Assembly: GCF_029167365.1 (NCBI RefSeq) | Contig: NZ_JARFNM010000001.1 | Coordinates: forward strand, 1,170,001 to 1,234,000 | Direction of reading: 5' to 3' | Length of the DNA: 64,000 nt | From: Amygdalobacter nucleatus | GTDB taxonomy: Bacteria > Bacillota > Clostridia > Saccharofermentanales > Fastidiosipilaceae | Made by a program: the position numbers and the translations under genes | Notes under the pieces: generated by a model | Database searches by the model: none | The model's input: only the letters and a program-made list of their open reading frames with translations | What the model was told of the DNA's origin: nothing | In this document: positions 19,506-25,992 of the stretch, piece by piece | How positions within the stretch are numbered: the first letter of the stretch is position 1 | Layout: the number at the start of each line of letters is the position of its first letter

Positions 19506-20381
19506 ATGCTAAAATTAATTGCTTTTATTTTGATGACTATCGACCATATGGCTTGGCTTTGGCCCCATATTATTCCCTATCAGGTTAGCTATATTTTGCG
19601 CTTAATCTGTCGTCTAGCTTTTCCGCTTTTCGTCTACGATTGCGTTTTGGGCCTGAGAAGAACTAGAAGTATTCCTAAATATCTAAGTCGTTTAGCTATT
19701 TTGGCGGTCATATCACAAATATGTATTCATCTCTGTTACGTTAAGCTTAACGTGACTGATTTTGAGGGCTTTGTCAACATTTTCTTCTCACTCTTTTTCG
19801 GTTTGATCTTCATCATGGCAATCGACCTCTTATTAGCCTGTCTCTTACGCTTAAAAGTAATAAAGTCGCTACCTTTTGAATTATTTCATTATAAGAATTT
19901 CAAATTATGGCATGGTTTACTGAACAGTTTGCATTCCAAAAAGAAATCTACTTTAGCAGCCATCTTATTTTTCAGTTTAGTCATAGTTATCACATGTCCA
20001 ATCATCGTGTTTATAATTCACTGCGATTACAGTCTTTTCGGTTTAATCTTATTCGTCTGCTTACATTATCTTGTTTATGCCAAAGGTGCTTTCTCAGCTG
20101 AGCTTAGTCAAGTTGAATTGAAGAACAAAGTGCCTGCATACATTTTGTATCTAGCTATCGTCTTTGGTATTTATCTCGGTATAGCAGACTATTTGCTGCC
20201 ACGTTTGGGTGTAACAGCTTTCATGTTTGGCGACTTGCAAACTTGTGTCATCTTCTCGCCATACCTCTTCCCACTTGCTGCTAAGAGCAAAAAGCCAAAG
20301 CGGTGGTTAAGTCGACTTCTCTACTTCTATTACCCACTGCACCTAGTTTTAATCTCAATCGTGCGTTACCTGACAATTTAG
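19506..20381 (+). CDS. TraX family membrane protein
   Basis: It starts LKLIAFILMTIDHMAWLWP, the signature opening of the TraX family, in which an Asp-His pair lies in the first membrane segment. About eight hydrophobic segments follow over 291 residues, ending in YYPLHL. TraX of the F plasmid acetylates pilin, but chromosomal Firmicute members are probably acyltransferases acting at the envelope with unknown acceptors. AAGGTG lies 7 bases before the ATG. It is a single plus-strand gene, diverging from rho and facing tRNA-Val; no conjugation genes are nearby, so a pilus role is unlikely. Confidence 0.85.
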   Translation: MLKLIAFILMTIDHMAWLWPHIIPYQVSYILRLICRLAFPLFVYDCVLGLRRTRSIPKYLSRLAILAVISQICIHLCYVKLNVTDFEGFVNIFFSLFFGLIFIMAIDLLLACLLRLKVIKSLPFELFHYKNFKLWHGLLNSLHSKKKSTLAAILFFSLVIVITCPIIVFIIHCDYSLFGLILFVCLHYLVYAKGAFSAELSQVELKNKVPAYILYLAIVFGIYLGIADYLLPRLGVTAFMFGDLQTCVIFSPYLFPLAAKSKKPKRWLSRLLYFYYPLHLVLISIVRYLTI

Positions 20382-20405
20382 CATTACCAATAATTAAATA
20401 GACAG

Positions 20406-20458
20406 AGCCCCTTAATCTAACGTATCCAGAAATTCTGGTACAGTTCAATTAAGGGGCT
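20406..20458 (+). terminator. Long imperfect hairpin after traX (terminator or structured element)
   Basis: An 11-bp perfect outer stem AGCCCCTTAAT/ATTAAGGGGCT (20406-20416 with 20448-20458) encloses a second palindrome CCAGAA-A-TTCTGG (20426-20438). Only a weak T-run (TTAATATTT) follows on the plus strand. It probably ends traX transcription but is unusually branched for a terminator. Its overall shape resembles the AAACAGCCCT dyad at 5388-5443. Confidence 0.5.
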
Positions 20459-20471
20459 TAATATTTGCAAC

Positions 20472-20497
20472 AAAAAAGAGACTACAACGTAGTCTCT
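20472..20497 (-). terminator. Rho-independent terminator of tRNA-Val
   Basis: A 9-bp perfect stem AGAGACTAC/GTAGTCTCT with a three-base loop and six T on the minus strand, directly after the tRNA. Confidence 0.9.
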
Positions 20498-20507
20498 AAA
20501 ATCGAAA

Positions 20508-20581
20508 TGGGTAGTATTGGACTCGAACCAACGACCCCTTGCATGTCAAGCAAGTACTCTAACCAGCTGAGCTAACCACCC
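20508..20581 (-). tRNA. tRNA-Val (GAC)
   Basis: A 74-base cloverleaf on the minus strand. Acceptor stem GGGTGGT/ACTACCC with one G-T pair, D arm TAGCTCAGCTGGTTAGAG, anticodon stem CTTGC/GCAAG with loop TTGACAT (anticodon GAC), and T arm GTTGG-TTCGAGT-CCAAT. Discriminator A; no encoded CCA. Confidence 0.95.
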
Positions 20582-20594
20582 GCAGTGCTATTTA

Positions 20595-20622
20595 ATTATA
20601 CATGTAAAGGCTAAAATGTCAA
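20595..20622 (-). promoter_or_regulatory. Promoter of tRNA-Val
   Basis: Perfect TTGACA (20622-20617) and perfect TATAAT (20600-20595) on the minus strand with a 16-base spacer. It lies in the 48 bases between the end of the CPBP gene and the tRNA. Confidence 0.8.
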
Positions 20623-20629
20623 CCATTAA

Positions 20630-21484
20630 TTACTGTTCAACATGATTATCAGCTTCCAAATGCACTTTTTGCTGCTTATCCATGTACTGATGATATAAAT
20701 TGCCAAAAGCAAAATAGCCAACCAGAGCCAAGGTCAATAAAACTAATACATAAGGAATTTCGAATTGCGGATAGCGTAAAACAAGATGTGGAAAGACTAA
20801 GCCACAAAAATTAAATATTGCATGTAAGGCAATCGAATAATATATGCTTCCAGTCCAAACATAGACACAGGCTAACGCTAATCCAGCAGCGAAAGTATAG
20901 ACTGATTGCAACAAATTCCAATGTGCAATTGAAAAAATTAGGCCCGAAATAAAGCAAGCCCAAGTAACAGATGTAATCTGCTTCAATTCGCCTACAACAA
21001 AGGCACGAAACAGAAACTCCTCTGCTATAGGTACCATCACAACAATAGCCAACAATGTCATAGGATTTAAGGGCTGTAACTGTTGTAGAAGTAAATCGCT
21101 GTAATCTTGTAGAGCGTTCGCAAAAATTGTAAAATACTTGGCCAAGAAATTGATAAGATTCGTAAGTAAACCACTCAAGAAAAGCAAAAAGCAACATAGG
21201 CTTGGCAACTTAAACCAATTTCTCAAGCTAACTTTGTTCAGCCAGATATAACCTGTCCTCACAGTTTCCTTATACCTAAACCAAGCAGAAAAGGCAATTA
21301 TCTGTACAAAGCTATATAAACTTGCTGCAATTGTGAAGGCATAAACTGGATCACATTTAAGCACACCGTTATCAAGTAAGAGTTTAATAAATTCACTTAT
21401 CAAACTGGCACTTACTAAGAAAACTAATATACCTAAGACTAAGTGAGAAATCACCTGTCCAATATTCTTTCGTTTAGTCACCAT
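20630..21484 (-). CDS. CPBP family intramembrane glutamic metalloprotease
   Basis: A multi-span membrane protein of the CAAX protease and bacteriocin-processing (Abi) family. The three family motifs are present: EEFLFRAFVVGEL near residue 155 (EExxxR), an FxxxH-like FSIAHWNLLQ near 190, and HAIFNFCG near 225 (HxxxN). These supply the catalytic glutamates and histidines. Roles known for relatives include bacteriocin self-immunity, surface protein maturation and prenyl-protein cleavage; no bacteriocin gene is visible here. Its ATG overlaps the stop of the preceding DUF1292 gene by one base (TAATG), so it is probably translationally coupled to it. Confidence 0.9.
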   Translation of the reverse strand: MVTKRKNIGQVISHLVLGILVFLVSASLISEFIKLLLDNGVLKCDPVYAFTIAASLYSFVQIIAFSAWFRYKETVRTGYIWLNKVSLRNWFKLPSLCCFLLFLSGLLTNLINFLAKYFTIFANALQDYSDLLLQQLQPLNPMTLLAIVVMVPIAEEFLFRAFVVGELKQITSVTWACFISGLIFSIAHWNLLQSVYTFAAGLALACVYVWTGSIYYSIALHAIFNFCGLVFPHLVLRYPQFEIPYVLVLLTLALVGYFAFGNLYHQYMDKQQKVHLEADNHVEQ

Positions 21485-21831
21485 TACTCCTTAACCAAAG
21501 CTTCCATGACCATTCGTTCGTTAAATTTAGCAAAGACCTCATCCAACTCGTTACGATCCAAAATAGATTCAAATTGAATCTCTTCGCCTAATTGCTTAGA
21601 TTTTTTTCTTTGTACTGATGCGTGCAGAATACGCATAATCACAATATCTGGGGCATTATGCTCGCCATCAGCTGGCTCAAACGGAGCAAACACAATATAT
21701 TCCTGCCCGTTATAGGCGAACATATCTAATTTGCGCATATAAAATTCATAGCCGTTATCTAGATCTTCTAGCACTATCAGCTTTTCATCATCAGAAATTT
21801 GTTTATTAGTTTGCTTTTTATCATCTGCCAT
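21484..21831 (-). CDS. DUF1292 domain protein (second copy)
   Basis: An acidic soluble protein of 115 residues with the core pattern of DUF1292: DLDNGYEFYMRKLDMFAYNGQEYIVFAP followed by a VIMRILH strand, a small beta-rich domain common in Firmicutes with unknown function. It is commonly found near ruvX/yqgF and alaS, which are not in this window. It is a paralogue of the next gene upstream (18-base gap) and overlaps the CPBP protease start downstream. No catalytic residues are evident. Confidence 0.85.
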   Translation of the reverse strand: MADDKKQTNKQISDDEKLIVLEDLDNGYEFYMRKLDMFAYNGQEYIVFAPFEPADGEHNAPDIVIMRILHASVQRKKSKQLGEEIQFESILDRNELDEVFAKFNERMVMEALVKE

Positions 21832-21849
21832 TATTAGATAACCTTAAAC

Positions 21850-22272
21850 CTACTCGTTATAGACTATATCAGACGCTTCTCCTGGCTCAATCTCTGTTTC
21901 ATCATCCATCAAATCACACAAGCGCTCATATTCAGCTGCAACTTTTTCAAATTCGTTATCAGTTAATGTTTCAAAGCCATCTGTACCATCTTCCAATTTA
22001 ACAGAACGGGCAAAAAGTGCTTCTGGTTCTTTCTGATTTACAGAAACTAGAACATAATAATACTCATCTTCAAACGGGAACTCATAAGCAACATAGAACT
22101 GTAAGTCCTCGCCTGTCTCGCAATCTGTTAATGTCACGGTAGAAGTTGCTAAGAGATCTTCATCACTTAGCTCACTTTCGTCCAACATAACCTCAGCCTC
22201 TTCACCTGTTAAAGATTGCTCATTCTGAACATCTGTTTGAGCTGTTTTCAATTCGGACTCTTCCTTTTTCAT
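21850..22272 (-). CDS. DUF1292 domain protein (first copy)
   Basis: About 140 residues and very acidic. The first ~40 residues are Glu/Asp-rich and probably disordered. The DUF1292 core follows, with VTLTDCETGEDLQFYVAYEF then EYYYVLVSV, equivalent to the core of the neighbouring paralogue. Function unknown. I place the start at 22272 because GGGAG lies 9 bases upstream; a reading from 22323 would add 17 basic residues without a ribosome binding site. It is the first gene of a three-gene unit with the second DUF1292 protein and the CPBP protease. Confidence 0.85.
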   Translation of the reverse strand: MKKEESELKTAQTDVQNEQSLTGEEAEVMLDESELSDEDLLATSTVTLTDCETGEDLQFYVAYEFPFEDEYYYVLVSVNQKEPEALFARSVKLEDGTDGFETLTDNEFEKVAAEYERLCDLMDDETEIEPGEASDIVYNE

Positions 22273-22344
22273 AAAGCTTAACTCCCGTATTTTTCTAAAA
22301 TTATAGCATATGCAACTAAGCAATTAGCTTAATATCTCATATAT

Positions 22345-22373
22345 AAAAAAGTCGCTATCTTAAATAGCGACTT
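22345..22373 (-). terminator. Rho-independent terminator of tRNA-Glu
   Basis: A 10-bp stem AAGTCGCTAT/ATAGCGACTT with a short loop and six T on the minus strand, directly after the tRNA. Confidence 0.9.
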
Positions 22374-22378
22374 AAAAG

Positions 22379-22450
22379 TGACTCTACCGAGAATCGAACT
22401 CGGGATTCCGCCTTGAGAGGGCGGCGTCTTAACCGCTTGACCATAGAGCC
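22379..22450 (-). tRNA. tRNA-Glu (CTC)
   Basis: A 72-base cloverleaf on the minus strand. Acceptor GGCTCTA/TAGAGTC, anticodon stem CCGCC/GGCGG with loop CTCTCAA (anticodon CTC), T arm CCGAG-TTCGATT-CTCGG. Glu with CTC is a minor isoacceptor beside the usual TTC. No CCA encoded. Confidence 0.93.
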
Positions 22451-22459
22451 ATATTTTGT

Positions 22460-22488
22460 ATTCTAGCAAATTAATTAGTTGGCTGCAA
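22460..22488 (-). promoter_or_regulatory. Promoter of tRNA-Glu
   Basis: TTGCAG (22488-22483) and TAGAAT (22465-22460) on the minus strand with a 17-base spacer, 9 bases before the tRNA. The -35 lies in a small hairpin (TGCAAG/CTTGCA). Confidence 0.65.
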
Positions 22489-22582
22489 GTACTTCTTGCA
22501 AATTTTACATTTGTCCAGCCAATTAATTTGTCTTTGTCGCTATAATTATGAGTAGTTGTGCTTATAATGTGAAAGGTCACCT

Positions 22583-23425
22583 ATGCTATATCAATTCTTT
22601 CTCAACTTGTTATCCTATCCTTTTTTCCGTAACGCACTACTTACTTCTATCCTCTTAAGCATAGTTTGCGCTTGTTTAGGGCAAGTTCTCTTATTGAAGC
22701 ACCTTTCTTTAGCTAGCGATGCTTTTTCCCATAGCGCCTTGACTGGCGTAGCTTTAGGCTTAGCCCTGGGCTATAACCCAACTGTTATAGCTATTATAGT
22801 CTGTATTGTCGCCTCCTTACTGATTGAATTTTTCCGCTACTTCTTCAAAAGCTATGCCGAATTAGCCATCGCAATCATCATGAGTCTATGCATCGGTCTA
22901 GCTGGTATTTTCAGCAAGTACATGCCTTATTCAGCTGATCTCAACTCATTTCTATTCGGTAGTATCGTCAGCATTAACAATCAAGATTTAGTCAGTATAT
23001 TCGTTCTATGTGGAGTGATTCTAATTATTTTCGCCTATCTCTATTATCCCTTATATTTAGTTTGTCTTGATGCACGCAATGCAGCTTTACTGGGTATAAA
23101 CGTTAAATTACTTAACTGCGTATTTAACATATTGACAGCTGTATGCATTGCAGCCTGCAGCCATAGTGCAGGTACATTAATAGTTTCTAGTTTGCTTGTC
23201 TTACCTGCTGCTAGCGCTTTTGTCTGGAAATTAAGCTATTTTCAGACATTACTCTTAGCTATCAGCTTCGGTATAATCAATACAATTACTTCCTTCTTCC
23301 TTGCTTTTGTACTTAACTGGCCAACTGGTGGCAGCTTAGTAATCGTAAGCACGCTTAACCTGCTTTTATCACTCACCATCTACCAATTAATTCAACATTT
23401 GCCAAATAACAAGCAAAAAGTCTAA
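22583..23425 (+). CDS. ABC-3 family metal transporter permease, orphan
   Basis: The integral membrane subunit of a zinc or manganese ABC importer (ZnuB/MntB/TroC family). The 280 residues have about eight membrane segments. The family's early motif LLKHLSLASDAFSHSALTGV near residues 38-57 and the later ALLGINVKLLNC coupling region are present. Such permeases need an ATPase and a substrate-binding lipoprotein, yet neither lies in the window, so this gene either works with subunits encoded elsewhere or is a leftover. It converges with the polymerase gene and overlaps its stop by four bases. AAAGGT lies before the ATG, and two TATAAT boxes lie about 20 and 45 bases upstream. Confidence 0.88.
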   Translation: MLYQFFLNLLSYPFFRNALLTSILLSIVCACLGQVLLLKHLSLASDAFSHSALTGVALGLALGYNPTVIAIIVCIVASLLIEFFRYFFKSYAELAIAIIMSLCIGLAGIFSKYMPYSADLNSFLFGSIVSINNQDLVSIFVLCGVILIIFAYLYYPLYLVCLDARNAALLGINVKLLNCVFNILTAVCIAACSHSAGTLIVSSLLVLPAASAFVWKLSYFQTLLLAISFGIINTITSFFLAFVLNWPTGGSLVIVSTLNLLLSLTIYQLIQHLPNNKQKV

Positions 23426-24663
23426 TCGACATAAGTAAAAGAAGATGTCACACTATTTTCCTTCATTTTAGGAAACAAATCATTATATTTAACTTGTACC
23501 GCATAATTAGCTGCCGATTGCCCATACGTTGAGCGAATCTCTTGCAAAGTTAAATCTAAACGTCTATTTCGTTCAAATCTTACATAGTCATCAGACCAAT
23601 CAATTTGTTGGGCTTGCCTAGTCGTTAGATTACTAGCTCTAAGCGATAGGGCGCGGATAGGAGCAAATAATAAATCACATTTGTAGACTAACGGTAATAT
23701 ATTATCGACAAAATAGCGTGCAGATGCCGCTGGATAAGCTAGTGGCACTTGAATCTGTTTATGATTAAAGTCTTGATACCGTACATTTAGCTGTAAAACT
23801 CTTGCCAAATAATCATGCTTAGCTAAACGAGCTTGTACTTGTTCAGCTAAGTTCAAAAGTACAGCTTCTAATTCCGTTAAATGCACAATATCACGAACGC
23901 AAGTCATCCCATTACCGATACTTTTAATTGGTATTGCCTGTGCGTAAGAATGGACTTGGCTCATGTCGCGGCCATTGGCAAAATACCATAATTTTAGTCC
24001 ATTAATACCTAATAAGCTCTCAAGGAATTTAGCATCTGCCTTGGCATAATCTCCAATGGTATTTATTTCGTATTTGGCTAGTAATTTACGCGTGTGGCGG
24101 CCAACTCCAAGCAAATTAGCTATATCCAATGGCCAAACTTGCTCTCTGTAATGAAGAGGACTTATGGTAAGTAAACTAGCATTATCTGCTAAATCACTAG
24201 CTAATTTGGCAAATATCTTGTTGTAACTATATCCAACTGAAATAGTTAAACCTAATTCCTGCTTGATTCGCATGATAATCTCCCGCGCAATCTGTTCTGG
24301 GGAGCCAAACAACTTCTCACTATGTGTAATATCTAGCCAGCATTCATCCAGGCCGAAACTTTCAACTTGATCAGTGTAGCTCAAATAGATTTGCTTAGCT
24401 AAGTTAGAGTATTTTAGATATTTGTCATAATGGGCAGCTAATAAATACAAATTGCCATTGCACTTAGCTTCGGCCTGTTGAATGGTTTCACCAGTTTTCA
24501 CGCCCAACGCCTTAGCTTCAGGTGATTTAGCCAAAATGATGCCGTGACGTTCTTTGGGATTGCCGCAGACAGCTACCAGCTTGCCCAGTAAATCAGGCCT
24601 GTCCAATAGCTCTACTGAAGCAAAAAAATTGTTCATATCACAATGCAAAATTCGCCTATACAT
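23422..24663 (-). CDS. dinB: Y-family DNA polymerase (DinB / Pol IV type)
   Basis: An error-prone translesion polymerase. It starts RRILHCDMNNFFASVE, with the first catalytic aspartate and the aromatic steric-gate region of DinB. The second catalytic pair is in SFGLDECWLDITH near residue 105 (DE). The thumb has the helix-hairpin-helix LLGVGRHTRKLL, and a little-finger domain completes 413 residues. AAGGAG lies 7 bases before the ATG. The gene is divergent from an XRE regulator and ImmA/IrrE peptidase, and its promoter overlaps theirs with a palindrome between, which suggests damage- or stress-controlled expression. No beta-clamp tail motif is obvious at the C-terminus. Confidence 0.93.
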   Translation of the reverse strand: MYRRILHCDMNNFFASVELLDRPDLLGKLVAVCGNPKERHGIILAKSPEAKALGVKTGETIQQAEAKCNGNLYLLAAHYDKYLKYSNLAKQIYLSYTDQVESFGLDECWLDITHSEKLFGSPEQIAREIIMRIKQELGLTISVGYSYNKIFAKLASDLADNASLLTISPLHYREQVWPLDIANLLGVGRHTRKLLAKYEINTIGDYAKADAKFLESLLGINGLKLWYFANGRDMSQVHSYAQAIPIKSIGNGMTCVRDIVHLTELEAVLLNLAEQVQARLAKHDYLARVLQLNVRYQDFNHKQIQVPLAYPAASARYFVDNILPLVYKCDLLFAPIRALSLRASNLTTRQAQQIDWSDDYVRFERNRRLDLTLQEIRSTYGQSAANYAVQVKYNDLFPKMKENSVTSSFTYVD

Positions 24664-24704
24664 ACAAACTCCTTGCTGAACTTATTTGCATAATGCTTGC
24701 AAAC

Positions 24705-24720
24705 AAGAACTTTGTTGCAT
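24705..24720. promoter_or_regulatory. Possible second operator copy at the dinB start site
   Basis: AAGAACTTTGTTGCAT resembles the main palindrome context (same AAGAACTT, then GTT and CAT with substitutions) and covers the expected dinB transcription start. A degenerate half-site; inference only. Confidence 0.35.
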
Positions 24721-24722
24721 TT

Positions 24723-24751
24723 AGAATACGCATTTCGTTGTAGTTTGTCAA
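24723..24751 (-). promoter_or_regulatory. Promoter of dinB
   Basis: On the minus strand TTGACA (24751-24746) and TATTCT (24728-24723) with a 17-base spacer. The -35 shares its bases with the -35 of the divergent regulator promoter. Confidence 0.7.
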
Positions 24752-24773
24752 GAACTTAAGTTCATGCTATACT
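24745..24773 (+). promoter_or_regulatory. Promoter of the XRE-ImmA operon
   Basis: TTGTCA (24745-24750) and TATACT (24768-24773) with exactly 17 bases between. The palindrome at 24752-24763 fills most of the spacer. Confidence 0.75.
24752..24763. promoter_or_regulatory. Palindromic operator GAAC-TTAA-GTTC
   Basis: A perfect 12-bp palindrome in the spacer of the XRE promoter and touching the -35 of dinB, so one bound dimer could block both. The GAAC-N4-GTTC core equals the core of the Gram-positive LexA (SOS) box. The most likely local binder is the neighbouring XRE protein, but LexA is a real alternative. Confidence 0.65.
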
Positions 24774-24837
24774 TTGAGCATGCAACATTGTTCCTTTTTA
24801 GAGCTATTGAATGTTGATCATTATACGAGGTGTAAGT

Positions 24838-25230
24838 ATGAATTTTGGCGAAAAACTGAAGAAATTAAGAGCCGAACATAATATGAAGCAGGAAGAACTA
24901 GCTCAAATGCTCGGTGTTAGCGTGCGTAGCCTATCTAATTATGAGAATGGCTTACGCTTTCCTAAACACAAGGAAACTTATGAAAAATTGTCTCATATTT
25001 TTCAAGTAGACTATAATTATTTGCTCGATGAGAACAGCGCTTTCGTCAATCAAGTCTATCAAGAGTACGGTACCCAAGGAAAAGACGAGGCTTTCAGTCT
25101 GCTTAACAATCTCACCGCCTTGTTTGCTGGTGGCAAATTAAGTGAAGATGACCGTGACGAAATAATGCGCTTGCTGCAGCAAGCTTACTGGCAATCTAAG
25201 GATAAGGCCAAACAGAATCACAACTATTGA
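24838..25230 (+). CDS. XRE family transcriptional regulator
   Basis: A 130-residue repressor-type protein. The N-terminal helix-turn-helix spans about residues 4-60, with LKKLRAEHNMKQEELAQML and the recognition helix VSVRSLSNYENG. The remaining 70 residues are helical and probably mediate dimerisation. I take the ATG at 24838, which has GAGGTG 7 bases upstream, rather than the in-frame ATG at 24811. It is followed after 7 bases by an ImmA/IrrE peptidase. In characterised pairs (ImmR-ImmA of ICEBs1, DdrO-PprI of Deinococcus) the peptidase cleaves the XRE repressor. By analogy it would bind the palindrome in its own promoter and control the divergent dinB. Confidence 0.88.
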   Translation: MNFGEKLKKLRAEHNMKQEELAQMLGVSVRSLSNYENGLRFPKHKETYEKLSHIFQVDYNYLLDENSAFVNQVYQEYGTQGKDEAFSLLNNLTALFAGGKLSEDDRDEIMRLLQQAYWQSKDKAKQNHNY

Positions 25231-25237
25231 TACAACT

Positions 25238-25810
25238 ATGGAATCAAGAGAAATCAAGCAAAAAGTTCTTGAACTGAGGCAATTTTACGGTCAAGCAGAA
25301 CCAGCCAAATTAGCTACTAACTTAGGCGTTGAGCTTATATTTTCGTCTAATTTACAGACTGTACTTGGTATGTATAGCCAGGTAAATAATTTTCCCTTCA
25401 TTTTTATTAATCAAAAGCTCGATGATAACGTACAAAAATTAGTCTTAGCCCACGAGTTAGGTCATGCCATTCTCCACACTCAAACTCTGAAGCAAGATGT
25501 TTTCACGACCAATGACTTCTTCAAATTGAACCAAAAATTATTAGTAACTTACGAACATGAAGCAAATCTGTTTGCAGCCTTTCTCTTGATCAATGTCCCA
25601 GAATTAAATGAGCTTTTGCAGCATGGCTTAAGTTTAAACGAAATTGCTAATGCTTTGGCAGTCTGCCCAGAGCTTTTAATGTATTACTGTCGAATTATCC
25701 AGAAGGAGCCTGATTTGTGCCCAGAATTAAACTTAACTATTACCTTAAGCAATAAGTTCCAAGATTTTACGCAAACTGTCGATTTCTGGCAAAATTACTG
25801 CAAGCACTAA
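25238..25810 (+). CDS. ImmA/IrrE family zinc metallopeptidase
   Basis: A 190-residue COG2856-type protein with the gluzincin motif HELGHAILH near residue 75 and a downstream glutamate in YEHEANLFAAFLL near 110 (the third zinc ligand region). Family members cleave an XRE-type repressor to induce a regulon. The gene is just after, and surely co-transcribed with, the XRE gene. No DNA-binding or GAF domain like that of Deinococcus PprI is fused, so the activating signal is unknown. No phage or integrative element genes surround it, which argues against it being only a prophage switch. Confidence 0.9.
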   Translation: MESREIKQKVLELRQFYGQAEPAKLATNLGVELIFSSNLQTVLGMYSQVNNFPFIFINQKLDDNVQKLVLAHELGHAILHTQTLKQDVFTTNDFFKLNQKLLVTYEHEANLFAAFLLINVPELNELLQHGLSLNEIANALAVCPELLMYYCRIIQKEPDLCPELNLTITLSNKFQDFTQTVDFWQNYCKH

Positions 25811-25928
25811 GCTTAAAATTTCACTAACGTTAGACATATACATTAGCATCTTAACTAGCACATCTGGTTTTTATTTTGTAACGATAGTACGCTGCCCTTA
25901 TTTGTATACGTTATACCTACAGTCTTAA

Positions 25929-25967
25929 TTAAAAAGCAGCTCATAGTTCAATCAACTAGAGCTGCTT
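25929..25967 (-). terminator. Rho-independent terminator of htrA
   Basis: AAGCAGCTC/GAGCTGCTT with an inner TAGTT/AACTA pairing, then five T on the minus strand, 26 bases after the htrA stop. Confidence 0.88.
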
Positions 25968-25992
25968 AAAATATTAATTATCTAAATTAAAT

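Noticed and set aside
25811-25928. Prophage or integrative element around XRE-ImmA
   Set aside because: No integrase, excisionase, phage structural genes or attachment repeats are seen within several kb; flanking genes are dinB and htrA.
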